Shown here piece after piece: positions 26,053 to 34,101 of a stretch of 64,000 bases of DNA. Every line of letters begins with the position of its first letter. The first letter of the stretch is position 1. Source of the stretch: Pelomonas sp. V22 (GTDB lineage Bacteria; Pseudomonadota; Gammaproteobacteria; Burkholderiales; Burkholderiaceae_C). The DNA lies in assembly GCF_030014915.1 (NCBI RefSeq), contig NZ_JAGIXS010000004.1, positions 62,001 through 126,000 on the forward strand, read 5' to 3'. The translations under genes were made by a program, and so were the position numbers. The notes beneath the pieces are model-generated. The model did no database searches. It was not told the origin of the DNA and saw nothing but the letters and a program-made list of their open reading frames with translations.

Positions 26053-27059
26053 GCCGAAGATTCGGCCGCCGTCATCTTGAAGATGCCCGTCGCATTGCCA
26101 GCGTCGAAGCGCAGGTCGAGCCGACCTTCTTCTTCGTTGGCGCGCTGGATGAGCTCATGGAAGGAGCCTGGCACCGTGCGCGTCACGATCTGGCTGCCAT
26201 GCAGGAACTGGCGCTGCACCTGCGCGGCGCGGAAGGCGGTCTGGCGCACGCGGCCCGAGGTGGAGGTTTCGATGGTCGGCTTGATCGGCCGGTCCAGCGA
26301 GCGCTGCAGCGCGGCCACGGCCTCGATGTCGACGACGCGGTCGGTCGCGTGGTTGAAGGCATTGCCCTCGGTCGCAATCCAGGCCATCTCGGCCGATTCA
26401 CCGAGCAGGATTTCGTAGTCGCGCCAGGTGAAGAGAGGATGCTGGCGGGCGAAGCAGCCGATCAAGGCCGGCAACAAGGCCTGCGCCTGCTCGATGGGCA
26501 AGGAACCGTCCCGGTCCAGTTGCTCCAGCAGCGCCAGATGGGCCGGGGTCAGGGGGTCACGCGAGTCGCCGATCACGCGACTGACCGCATCCTGGAACTC
26601 CAGCGTGAACTGCTCGGGGTGCAACTCCGAGACAAAGAACTGCGCGATGTCTTCCGGGAAATCGGCATGGCGCCAGCTGCGGCCGGTCATCTTCAGCTTG
26701 GGCAGCGGATAGTTTTCGGCCCGCACGAAGCCGAGCGGACGCAGTACGCGGGTGATGGCCGCCTCGCCGGGAGGCAGTGCGCCGCTCGGCCAGGCCACGG
26801 TGCGCAGCGCGCCGTGGTCGAACACCACGCGCTCGCCAGCGCGCTGGCAGTCGGCCACATAGGCCGCGCCGACCGGCACGCGCTGCAGCACGTCGCGGAA
26901 CAAGGCCAGGTTCAGCGCCTGCGCCAGTTCGGCGCGGCTGATCGTCTCCGTCGCCGGCTTCAAGAGCGCGGGCGTGACATGGACCTGGGCAAAGAGTTCT
27001 TTGGCCGCCGCGTCGCCCAGGGTGGCGACGAGCAGGCGGCCAAGGCCTGTTTCAAGCAT
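26046..27059 (-). CDS. hglS: DUF1338 protein, probable 2-oxoadipate dioxygenase/decarboxylase
   Basis: A 337-residue member of the DUF1338/HglS family, Fe(II) enzymes that convert 2-oxoadipate to D-2-hydroxyglutarate in lysine catabolism. The sequence keeps DHGALR (His82 and Arg86), which corresponds to the family metal histidine and substrate arginine spaced four apart. A second histidine lies in TEGNAFNHATD (His237), and a candidate glutamate near GSFHEL (Glu302). It is clearly shorter than the well-studied enzyme from Pseudomonas (about 460 residues). The ribosome site is GGAG before ATG at 27059. Neighbours on both sides fit the same pathway. Confidence 0.8.
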   Translation of the reverse strand: MLETGLGRLLVATLGDAAAKELFAQVHVTPALLKPATETISRAELAQALNLALFRDVLQRVPVGAAYVADCQRAGERVVFDHGALRTVAWPSGALPPGEAAITRVLRPLGFVRAENYPLPKLKMTGRSWRHADFPEDIAQFFVSELHPEQFTLEFQDAVSRVIGDSRDPLTPAHLALLEQLDRDGSLPIEQAQALLPALIGCFARQHPLFTWRDYEILLGESAEMAWIATEGNAFNHATDRVVDIEAVAALQRSLDRPIKPTIETSTSGRVRQTAFRAAQVQRQFLHGSQIVTRTVPGSFHELIQRANEEEGRLDLRFDAGNATGIFKMTAAESSAC

Positions 27060-27119
27060 GGGGGGTACTCCGTGGGGCGGGCCCGCACGGAGCCCGCCGT
27101 GTCAGTCAATCAATCGCGA

Positions 27120-28631
27120 TCAGACGTCGAATTTGACGCCTTGAGCCAAGGGCAGCTCGCGCGAGTAGTTCACCGTGTTGGTGGTGCGGCGCATGTAGGC
27201 CTTCCACGCATCCGAACCGCTCTCGCGGCCACCACCGGTTTCCTTCTCGCCACCGAAGGCGCCACCGATCTCGGCGCCCGAGGTGCCGATGTTGACGTTG
27301 GCAATGCCGCAGTCCGAACCGCTGGCGGCCATGAAGGCTTCGGCTTCACGCACATCATTGGTGAAGATCGCCGACGACAGGCCTTGCGGCACGTCGTTCT
27401 GGATGGCGATGGCCTCGTCCAGCGTCTTGTACTTCAGCGTGTACAGGATGGGCGCGAAGGTCTCGTGCTTCACGATGGCGGTCTGCGAAGGCATGCGCAC
27501 CAGGGCAGGCTGGGCGTACCAGGCGTCCGGGTACTTGTCAGCCAAGGCGCGGTCACCGCCGCTCACTTCGCCGCCTTGTTCGCGGGCAGCCACCAGGGCG
27601 GCTTGCATGCCGTCGAACGAGGCCTTGTCGATCAGCGGGCCGATCAGGTTGCCGGGCTCGATGGGCGAGCCGATCTTCAGCTGCGCGCGGGCGCGGTCCA
27701 GGCGGGCGACCAGCTCGTCATGGATGCTCTCGTGAGCGATCACACGGCGCGTGGTGGTGCAGCGTTGGCCGGCCGTGCCGTAGGCGCCGAACAGGATGCC
27801 GCGCACGGCCAGGTCCAGGTCGGCGCTGGGGGTCACGATGATGGCGTTGTTGCCGCCGAGTTCCAGCAGGCAACGGCCGAAGCGTGCAGCGACGCGCGGG
27901 CCGACAGCACGGCCCATGCGGGTGGAACCAGTGGCCGAGACGAGGGCCACCTTCGGGTGATCCACCATCGCCTCGCCGACGGCGGCGCCGCCATTCAGCG
28001 TCTGCGACAGATGGGCCGGGGCGGCGTAGCCGGCGGCGATGTAGCGCTGCAAGGCCTTGTCGAACAGGGCTTGCGTGGCCAGGGCCGTCAGCGGCGTCTT
28101 CTCGCTCGGTTTCCAGACGCAGGTGTCACCGGCAATCAGGGCCAGGGCCGAGTTCCAGGCCCACACGGCGACCGGGAAGTTGAAGGCCGAGATGATGCCG
28201 ACCACGCCCAGCGGCAGGTACTGCTCCATCATGCGGTGACCCGGGCGCTCGCTGGCGATGGTCAGGCCATGCAACTGGCGCGAGAGGCCGACGGCGAAGT
28301 CGCAGATGTCGATCATCTCCTGCACCTCGCCCTCGCCTTCGCTGGTGACCTTGCCGGCTTCTAGCGACACGAGACGCGCCAGGTGGGCCTTGTTGGCACG
28401 CAGCTCTTCGCCGTACAAGCGCACCAGCTCCCCGCGCTTGGGAGCGGGCACGTTGCGCCATTGCAGGAAGGAGGCTTGCGCGCGCTCGACAGCGGCCGTC
28501 ATCTCGGCGGCCGTGGCTTCGTGCACGGCGCCCAGCACCGCGCCATCAATGGGCGAGCGCACGGTCAGCGAACCGCCGGTGAAGGCGGAAGAAGGAACGC
28601 CCAGGGCGTTCAGCAATTCAGTGGTGTTCAT
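27120..28631 (-). CDS. ALDH7-type aldehyde dehydrogenase, probable L-aminoadipate-semialdehyde dehydrogenase
   Basis: A 503-residue aldehyde dehydrogenase with the oxyanion Asn in SAFNFPV (about 151), general base Glu257 in LELGGNNA and catalytic Cys291 in GTAGQRCTT. ELGGNNA and GQRCTT are typical of the ALDH7/antiquitin group, which oxidises 2-aminoadipate 6-semialdehyde (piperideine-6-carboxylate) to 2-aminoadipate. The real start is ATG at 28631. Extension further upstream would run into the preceding dehydrogenase gene, which ends 16 bases before it. Confidence 0.88.
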   Translation of the reverse strand: MNTTELLNALGVPSSAFTGGSLTVRSPIDGAVLGAVHEATAAEMTAAVERAQASFLQWRNVPAPKRGELVRLYGEELRANKAHLARLVSLEAGKVTSEGEGEVQEMIDICDFAVGLSRQLHGLTIASERPGHRMMEQYLPLGVVGIISAFNFPVAVWAWNSALALIAGDTCVWKPSEKTPLTALATQALFDKALQRYIAAGYAAPAHLSQTLNGGAAVGEAMVDHPKVALVSATGSTRMGRAVGPRVAARFGRCLLELGGNNAIIVTPSADLDLAVRGILFGAYGTAGQRCTTTRRVIAHESIHDELVARLDRARAQLKIGSPIEPGNLIGPLIDKASFDGMQAALVAAREQGGEVSGGDRALADKYPDAWYAQPALVRMPSQTAIVKHETFAPILYTLKYKTLDEAIAIQNDVPQGLSSAIFTNDVREAEAFMAASGSDCGIANVNIGTSGAEIGGAFGGEKETGGGRESGSDAWKAYMRRTTNTVNYSRELPLAQGVKFDV

Positions 28632-28647
28632 GTGCCGGATTCTCCGC

Positions 28648-29742
28648 TCAGCCGATGGACTCGACCTGGCGCGACTGCTGGTAGGCCTTGCCGAATTCGT
28701 TGGCCAGGAATTCCGGCAGCGAGACTTCCTCTTGAGAGACGAAGCCCGATTGCGGCAACTTGCCCTGGCGGAACAGGTCGACGGCGGCGCACATGCCAGC
28801 GGCCGTGGTGATCTGGATGGCGGACAGCGGGCGGGCGCCATCGCGCTCGGCGAAGATCTTGCGGGCAAACACTTCCTGCACCAGGCGGCCGTTCTTCATG
28901 CCCGAGACGGTCACGAACACAAGGACCACGTCCTGCATCGTGGCCGGCATGCTCTTGCGCATGATGTCCTTCAGCAGCTCCTGGTCGTTCTTCAGGGCCA
29001 GGTCGCCCAGCAGGAACTGCATCAGGTCGCGGTGGCCGGGGTAGCGCACCGTCTTGTAGTCCAGGTTCTTGACCTTGCCGGACAGGGTCTCGCACAGCGT
29101 GCCCAGGCCACCCGAGGTGTTGAAGGCCTCGTACTCGGTGCCGTCCAGCGAGAAATGCTCCAGGCCTTCCAGCGGCAGGGCGTCGATCTTCTCGCCGTCG
29201 TGGATGCACTCGCAGGGGTGGCAGTACTCGTTGATCAGGCCGTCGACCGACCAGGTCAAGTTGTACTTCAGGGCATTGGTCGGGAAGGCCGGCAGCGCGC
29301 CGACGCGCATCTTCACGTCATGCAGGCTGTCAAAGCTCTTGGCCAGGTGTGCAGCGACGATGCCGATGAAGCCCGGGGCCAGGCCGCATTGCGGCATGAA
29401 GGCGGTCTTGGCGCCGGTGGCGATGCGCTGGATTTCCTTGGTGGCGGCCACGTCTTCGGTCAGGTCGAAGTAGTGGCAGCCGGCTTCCAGCGCCATGTGG
29501 GCGGCGGGGATGGCCAGTTGGTAGGGCAGCGCATTGACGATGGCGGAGAAGCCGCGCACCTGGGCGGCGGCGCCGGGGCCGATCTCCTGCACGACCTGGG
29601 TCTTGATGCCTTCACCGCCCAGCACGGCCAGGGCGGCGGCGTTCTTGTCGAACACGGTCACGTCGTAATGGCCGGAACCATGCAGCAAACGGGCAATGGT
29701 TTCGCCGATGTGGCCGGCGCCGAGCAGGGCAATCTTCATCAT
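28648..29742 (-). CDS. Saccharopine dehydrogenase-fold enzyme, probable L-lysine 6-dehydrogenase
   Basis: A 364-residue Rossmann-fold protein (LLGAGHIGETIA at the N-terminus) of the saccharopine/lysine dehydrogenase group. The segments QCGLAPGFIGIVA, LTWSVDGLINEYCHP and DYKTVRYPGHRDLM are characteristic of lysine 6-dehydrogenases, and the length agrees with that group rather than with the larger lysine-ketoglutarate reductases. It is first in the minus-strand set and would convert lysine to aminoadipate semialdehyde. AGGAG lies before the ATG. A TAGACT -10-like box (complement of 29793-29798) precedes it. Confidence 0.82.
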   Translation of the reverse strand: MMKIALLGAGHIGETIARLLHGSGHYDVTVFDKNAAALAVLGGEGIKTQVVQEIGPGAAAQVRGFSAIVNALPYQLAIPAAHMALEAGCHYFDLTEDVAATKEIQRIATGAKTAFMPQCGLAPGFIGIVAAHLAKSFDSLHDVKMRVGALPAFPTNALKYNLTWSVDGLINEYCHPCECIHDGEKIDALPLEGLEHFSLDGTEYEAFNTSGGLGTLCETLSGKVKNLDYKTVRYPGHRDLMQFLLGDLALKNDQELLKDIMRKSMPATMQDVVLVFVTVSGMKNGRLVQEVFARKIFAERDGARPLSAIQITTAAGMCAAVDLFRQGKLPQSGFVSQEEVSLPEFLANEFGKAYQQSRQVESIG

Positions 29743-29827
29743 GGTGGGTCTCCTGGAAATCTTGGGGGAACGCGAATCCGCGAATGGCCCGAAGTCTAGG
29801 AAGGAGCGCGGACGAAAGAAAGCGACC

Positions 29828-29838
29828 TATCGTCGATA
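29828..29838. promoter_or_regulatory. Palindrome TATCGTCGATA: candidate Lrp-type operator
   Basis: TATCG-T-CGATA is a perfect dyad in the 160-base divergent region between the lysine catabolic genes and the Lrp/AsnC gene. It sits just upstream of a plausible promoter for the catabolic genes and inside a more AT-rich stretch flanked by CCTA and TAGG. Its position suits activation or autoregulation by the adjacent regulator. Confidence 0.45.
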
Positions 29839-29902
29839 AACTAGGTATCCAGGCCATTTCGTCAGCGCATCTCGACGAATTGCATCAAACAAGGGTAAAC
29901 CC

Positions 29903-30337
29903 GTGACCGACGCCACTGACCGCCAACTGATCACCCTGCTGCAGGCCAATGCCCGCGAGAGCACGGCCAATCTCGCACGCAAGTTGGGCATTGCGCGCAC
30001 CACGGTGGTGGCCCGGCTGGCCCGGCTGGAGGCCAGCGGCGCCATCGTGGGCTACACGGCGCGGCTCGGCACCGAGGCCGGCGAGCGTGCGGTGCAGGCC
30101 TATGTGGGCATCACGGTGCAGCCCAAGGCCGGGCGCGAGGTGGTGCTGCGGATCTCCAAGATCCCTGAGCTGCGCCAGCTCGCCTCGGTCAGCGGCGAGT
30201 TCGATTACATGGCCCTGCTCACAGCAGAAACCACGGCCCGGCTGGACCAGTTGCTGGACGAAATCGGCGAGATCGAGGGCGTGATCAAGACCACCAGCTC
30301 GGTGGTGCTGGCGTTGCGGGTGGACCGCACGGCCTGA
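29903..30337 (+). CDS. Lrp/AsnC-family transcriptional regulator
   Basis: A 144-residue regulator with an N-terminal helix-turn-helix (ANLARKLGIARTTVVARLARL) and a C-terminal RAM/AsnC ligand domain (VSGEFDYMALL and the TTSSVVLALRVD end strand). Start is GTG at 29903 with AAGGG seven bases upstream. Divergent placement from the lysine-degrading set strongly suggests that it senses lysine or an intermediate and controls that set. A small GC hairpin (CCCCG-AATG-CGGGG, 30356-30369) follows the stop. Confidence 0.9.
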   Translation: MTDATDRQLITLLQANARESTANLARKLGIARTTVVARLARLEASGAIVGYTARLGTEAGERAVQAYVGITVQPKAGREVVLRISKIPELRQLASVSGEFDYMALLTAETTARLDQLLDEIGEIEGVIKTTSSVVLALRVDRTA

Positions 30338-30435
30338 CACGGCTTGTGACAGATGCCCCGAATGCGGGGGTTGCGAGCGTAGGCCGGGCACATCTCTTGC
30401 TCGTTATCAGCTACACACCACTCAAGGAGTGCGAG

Positions 30436-30582
30436 ATGACGACATTGAAGCCCGTTCTGAACACCCCCCGTGCCCACCAGGCCCTGACCGCCGTGAAGGC
30501 CGTGATCCTGGTGGCTGCCATCTGGGGCCTGGCCTATCCGCTGCTGCTCTGGGGCATGAAGCTGCTGGTGCCCGCGGCCTGA
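30436..30582 (+). CDS. Small single-span membrane protein (48 residues)
   Basis: An ATG with an excellent ribosome site (AAGGAG, six bases) opens a 48-codon frame. The product has a polar N-terminus and one transmembrane segment, VILVAAIWGLAYPLLLWGMK. I do not recognise the family. It precedes the NnrU gene by 58 bases and could share its transcript. The ribosome site, clean hydrophobic span and Lys-Leu-Leu-Val-Pro tail make a real gene likely. Confidence 0.6.
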   Translation: MTTLKPVLNTPRAHQALTAVKAVILVAAIWGLAYPLLLWGMKLLVPAA

Positions 30583-30639
30583 AGCGGCGGCTTCACGCCG
30601 CTATAGTCGGCCGCGCCACTGCTGGCGAGGAGCCGACCC

Positions 30640-31215
30640 ATGCTTGAACTGATTGCCGGACTGCTGATCTTCCTGGGCCTGCATTCTGTCCGCGTCTTCG
30701 CAGACGGCTGGCGCAGCCGCCAGATCGCCCGGCTGGGCGACAAGGGCTGGAAGCTCTCCTACACCGTCCTGTCCCTGCTGGGCTTTGCCCTGATCATCCA
30801 CGGCTACGGCCAGGCCCGCCTGGCGCAAGTCGTCCTGTGGCAGCCCCTCCCGGGCATGAACCACCTGGCCGCCCTGCTCACCTTGGTGGCCTTCATCCTG
30901 CTCGCGGCCGCCTACGTGCCGGGCAACCAGATCAAGGCCCGGCTCGGCCATCCGATGCTGCTCGGCACCAAGACCTGGGCCCTCGCCCACCTGCTCGCGA
31001 ACAACACGCTGGCCGACGTCTTGCTGTTCGGCGGTTTCCTCCTTTGGGCCGTGCTGTGCTTCCGCAGCTCCCGCCAGCGCGATCGTGCCGCCGGTCTGGT
31101 CCGCCCGGCCGGCACGCGCGGCCGCACCTTGGTGGCCATTGAAGTCGGCGGCGTGGCTTGGGCCCTCTTCGCGTTCTGGGGCCATCAGGCCTTGATAGGC
31201 ATCCGACCGCTGTGA
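30640..31215 (+). CDS. NnrU-family membrane protein
   Basis: A 191-residue protein with about five transmembrane helices and the NnrU motifs GLHSVRVFADGWR near the start and LGTKTWALAHLLANNTLADV in the middle. NnrU proteins were named for a link with nitric-oxide metabolism and are related to isoprenoid or heme-modifying membrane enzymes; the exact role here is unknown. A TATAGT box lies at 30602-30607. Its stop overlaps the GTG start of the ABC exporter, which suggests coupled translation. Confidence 0.88.
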   Translation: MLELIAGLLIFLGLHSVRVFADGWRSRQIARLGDKGWKLSYTVLSLLGFALIIHGYGQARLAQVVLWQPLPGMNHLAALLTLVAFILLAAAYVPGNQIKARLGHPMLLGTKTWALAHLLANNTLADVLLFGGFLLWAVLCFRSSRQRDRAAGLVRPAGTRGRTLVAIEVGGVAWALFAFWGHQALIGIRPL

Positions 31216-32996
31216 GTTCTGCAACACATCCGCTGCGCCAGCTGCTGGCTTATGCGCAGGCGCAGCGCGGCCCCGTCCGTCTGGCCGTTCTCTACTCGGT
31301 CCTCAACAAGTTCTTCGACATCCTGCCCGAGGTGCTGATAGGCACGGCGGTGGACGTGGTGGTGCGCGGCGAGCAGAGCTTCCTCGCCAAGAACATCCTC
31401 GTGGGCGTCGGCATCACCGACACCTGGCACCAGCTGCTCTTTCTCGGCGCGCTGAACGTCGTGATCTGGGGCGGCGAGTCGTTGTTCCAGTACCTGTACG
31501 AGGTGCAATGGCGCGGCCTGGCCCAGGACATCCAGCACCGGCTGCGCCTCGACACCTACACCCACGTGCAGAAGCTGGAGCTGGCCTTCTTCGAGAACCA
31601 GCGCACCGGCGCCTTGATGTCAGTGCTGAACGACGACATCAACCAGCTGGAGCGCTTCGTCAACAGCGGCGCCAACCAGATCATCCAGGTGGTCTGCTCG
31701 TCCCTCATGGTCAGCGCCGTGTTCTTCGCGCTGCAGCCGGGCCTGGCCCTGATCTCGCTGCTGCCGGTGCCGCTGATCCTGTTTGGCGCCTTCTGGTTCC
31801 AGGGCCGCCTCGCGCCGCGCTACCGCGAGGTGCGCGAGGCGGCGGGCGACGTGTCCGCACGGCTCAATATGAACCTGCTGGGCCTGCCCACCATCAAGGC
31901 CTACACGACCGAGGACTTCGAGGCCGAGCACATCCGCCAGGCCAGCGACGCCTACCGTCAGGCCAATGCCCGCGCGATCCGCATTTCCTCGGCGATCACG
32001 CCGGTGATCCGCATGGCCATCCTGGCGGGCTTCACCGCCACGCTGATCTATGGCGGCTGGCTGACCTTGCAGGGCCAGCTGGCCGTGGGCGCCTACTCGG
32101 TGCTGGTCTTCCTGACCCAGCGCCTGCTGTGGCCGCTGACCGGCCTGGCCGAAGTGGCCGACATGTACCAGCGCTCGATGGCCGCCACGCAGCGCGCCCT
32201 CGGTCTGCTGGCCACGCCGATCAACATCGCCTACGAGGGCAAGCACCTGCCCCAGGGCCGCAGCCAGGGCGCCCTGCGCTTCGAGCAGCTGGGCTTCTCC
32301 TATGGCGAACAGCCGACGCTGCAGGACATTTCCCTCACCATCAAAGCCGGCGAGACGGTGGCCTTTGTCGGCAGCACCGGCTCGGGCAAGTCCACCCTGG
32401 TCAAGCTGCTCCTGCGCTTCTACGAGCCGCAGCAGGGCCGCATCCTGCTCGACGATGAGCCCATCGCCGCGCTGAACCTGCAAGACCTGCGCCGCCAGCT
32501 CGGCTACGTGGCGCAGGACAGCTTCCTGACCGATGGCACCATCGCCGACAACATCGCCTACGGCACCGAAGGCGCCAGCGAAGCCCAGATCCACGAAGCC
32601 GCGCGCCAGGCCGAATGCCTGGAGTTCACCGCCAAGCTGCCGCTGGGTTTTGCCACCCGCGTCGGCGAGCGCGGCCAGAAGCTCTCCGGCGGCCAGCGCC
32701 AGCGCCTGGCCCTGGCCCGCGCGATCCTGAAGAACCCGGCCGTGCTGATACTCGACGAGGCCACCAGCGCGGTGGACAACGAGACCGAGGCCGCCATCCA
32801 GCGCTCGCTGGCCGTGGTCAGCCAGGGCCGCACGACCCTGGTGATCGCGCACCGCTTGTCCACGGTGCGGCAAGCCCATTGCATCCACCTGATGGAGAAC
32901 GGCCGCATCGTCGAGAGCGGCACGCATGAGCAACTGCTCGCTCGCGCTGGCGCCTATGCGGCGCTGTGGCGGCTGCAGACGGGCGAGGCGGCCTAA
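31212..32996 (+). CDS. Fused ABC exporter (membrane domain plus ATPase)
   Basis: A 594-residue half-transporter with six transmembrane helices over residues about 20-310, then an ATPase domain. Walker A is GSTGSGKSTLVKLL, the signature LSGGQRQRLALARA and Walker B VLILDEATSAVD, with the switch His in VIAHRLSTV. It belongs to the MsbA/ABCB-type exporter group and should act as a homodimer. Start is GTG at 31212 inside the NnrU stop. The last bases overlap the convergent reductase stop (CTAA at 32993-32996). The substrate is unknown. Confidence 0.92.
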   Translation: MSSATHPLRQLLAYAQAQRGPVRLAVLYSVLNKFFDILPEVLIGTAVDVVVRGEQSFLAKNILVGVGITDTWHQLLFLGALNVVIWGGESLFQYLYEVQWRGLAQDIQHRLRLDTYTHVQKLELAFFENQRTGALMSVLNDDINQLERFVNSGANQIIQVVCSSLMVSAVFFALQPGLALISLLPVPLILFGAFWFQGRLAPRYREVREAAGDVSARLNMNLLGLPTIKAYTTEDFEAEHIRQASDAYRQANARAIRISSAITPVIRMAILAGFTATLIYGGWLTLQGQLAVGAYSVLVFLTQRLLWPLTGLAEVADMYQRSMAATQRALGLLATPINIAYEGKHLPQGRSQGALRFEQLGFSYGEQPTLQDISLTIKAGETVAFVGSTGSGKSTLVKLLLRFYEPQQGRILLDDEPIAALNLQDLRRQLGYVAQDSFLTDGTIADNIAYGTEGASEAQIHEAARQAECLEFTAKLPLGFATRVGERGQKLSGGQRQRLALARAILKNPAVLILDEATSAVDNETEAAIQRSLAVVSQGRTTLVIAHRLSTVRQAHCIHLMENGRIVESGTHEQLLARAGAYAALWRLQTGEAA

Positions 32997-33985
32997 ACCA
33001 GCCCGCGCGTACGCGCCATCAGCCGCGTCAGGCCCAGCAGCGCATCGGTATTGGGCGTGGCCATAGCAAGCCGCTGACCGATCTCGCGCACCGCGCCGAC
33101 CAGGGCATCGAGCTCCAGCGGCCGGCCGGCTTCGGCATCCTGCAGCATCGAGGTCTTGAAGGCGCCGAGCTTGCGCGTGACTTCATGCCTTTGCTCGGGC
33201 GTCTGCTCGATGGCGCAGCCGATGCGTGCGCCTATGGCCTGCGCCTCCAGCATCACGCGGGTGACGAAGCCGCGCACCAGCTCGTCGTCGAGGATCTTGT
33301 CGCCGGTGGCGCCGGTGAGGGCCGAGATCGGGTTGAAGGTCATATTGCCCCAGAGCTTGAACCAGATGTCGCGCTGGATGTGCTCGGACAAGGTGGCCTC
33401 GAAACCGGCGCGCTGCAAGAGTGCCACCCAGTCCTGCAACCACGCGGGCTGACCACCGGCAGGGGAGCCGAGGATCAGGCCGGCGCCCATCTTGTGCTGC
33501 ACCAGGCCCGGCTCGGTGACGCTGCAGCTGGCATGGACCACGCAGCCGATCACGCGATCGGCAGGGATCAAGGCAGCGATGCGGCCGCCGGGATCGACCG
33601 ACTCCAGCTGCCAGCCCTGGCCTTCCCCCGCCAGCCCCTGGAAGAACCACCAGGGCACGCCATTCATCGCCACCAGCACACGGGTCTGCGGCCCCAGCAA
33701 CTGGGCCACGGCCGGCGCCACGGCGGCAAGCGCCGGGCCCTTGACGGCCACGACCACGAGATCCTGCGGGCCGAGCTCGGCCGCATCGCTGCTGGCCTTG
33801 AGTGGCAGCGTGAGGCGCTGACCGCCAATGTCCAGGCGCAGGCCCTGCTCACGCAGCGCGGCCAGCGTCGCGCCGCGTGCCAGCGCGCTCAGTTCCACCT
33901 CGCCGGCACGGCCCAGCAGCGCGCCTATCCAGCCGCCCACGGCGCCGGCACCAACGATGCAAACCCGTTTCATCTTCCCGTCCAT
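32993..33985 (-). CDS. 2-dehydropantoate 2-reductase-like protein (PanE/ApbA)
   Basis: A 330-residue NADPH-dependent reductase with Rossmann motif IVGAGAVGGWIGALL at the N-terminus, the DLVVVAVKGPAL strand, and the C-terminal helical domain with KLWGNMTFNPISALTG, where the Lys and Asn correspond to conserved catalytic residues. PanE makes pantoate for coenzyme A, but many homologues act on other 2-keto acids and no pantothenate gene is nearby. I prefer ATG at 33985 (GAGGTG upstream); 33973 and 34003 are alternatives. Confidence 0.85.
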   Translation of the reverse strand: MDGKMKRVCIVGAGAVGGWIGALLGRAGEVELSALARGATLAALREQGLRLDIGGQRLTLPLKASSDAAELGPQDLVVVAVKGPALAAVAPAVAQLLGPQTRVLVAMNGVPWWFFQGLAGEGQGWQLESVDPGGRIAALIPADRVIGCVVHASCSVTEPGLVQHKMGAGLILGSPAGGQPAWLQDWVALLQRAGFEATLSEHIQRDIWFKLWGNMTFNPISALTGATGDKILDDELVRGFVTRVMLEAQAIGARIGCAIEQTPEQRHEVTRKLGAFKTSMLQDAEAGRPLELDALVGAVREIGQRLAMATPNTDALLGLTRLMARTRGLV

Positions 33986-34101
33986 CCAAGCACCTCGCGT
34001 CAATGCAGGCGGCAGTCTCCCACAGGCGACTTCGGGGCCAAGTGGCCGCTGGCCGGGGCCAGTCGCACGGCCGTGCCACGGCCGCCCCTTATGCTGGGCC
34101 C

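Noticed and set aside
28632-28868. Extended N-terminus for the ALDH7-like enzyme
   Set aside because: The extra 79 residues overlap the end of the lysine dehydrogenase-like gene and do not resemble any ALDH; ATG at 28631 gives the standard family start.
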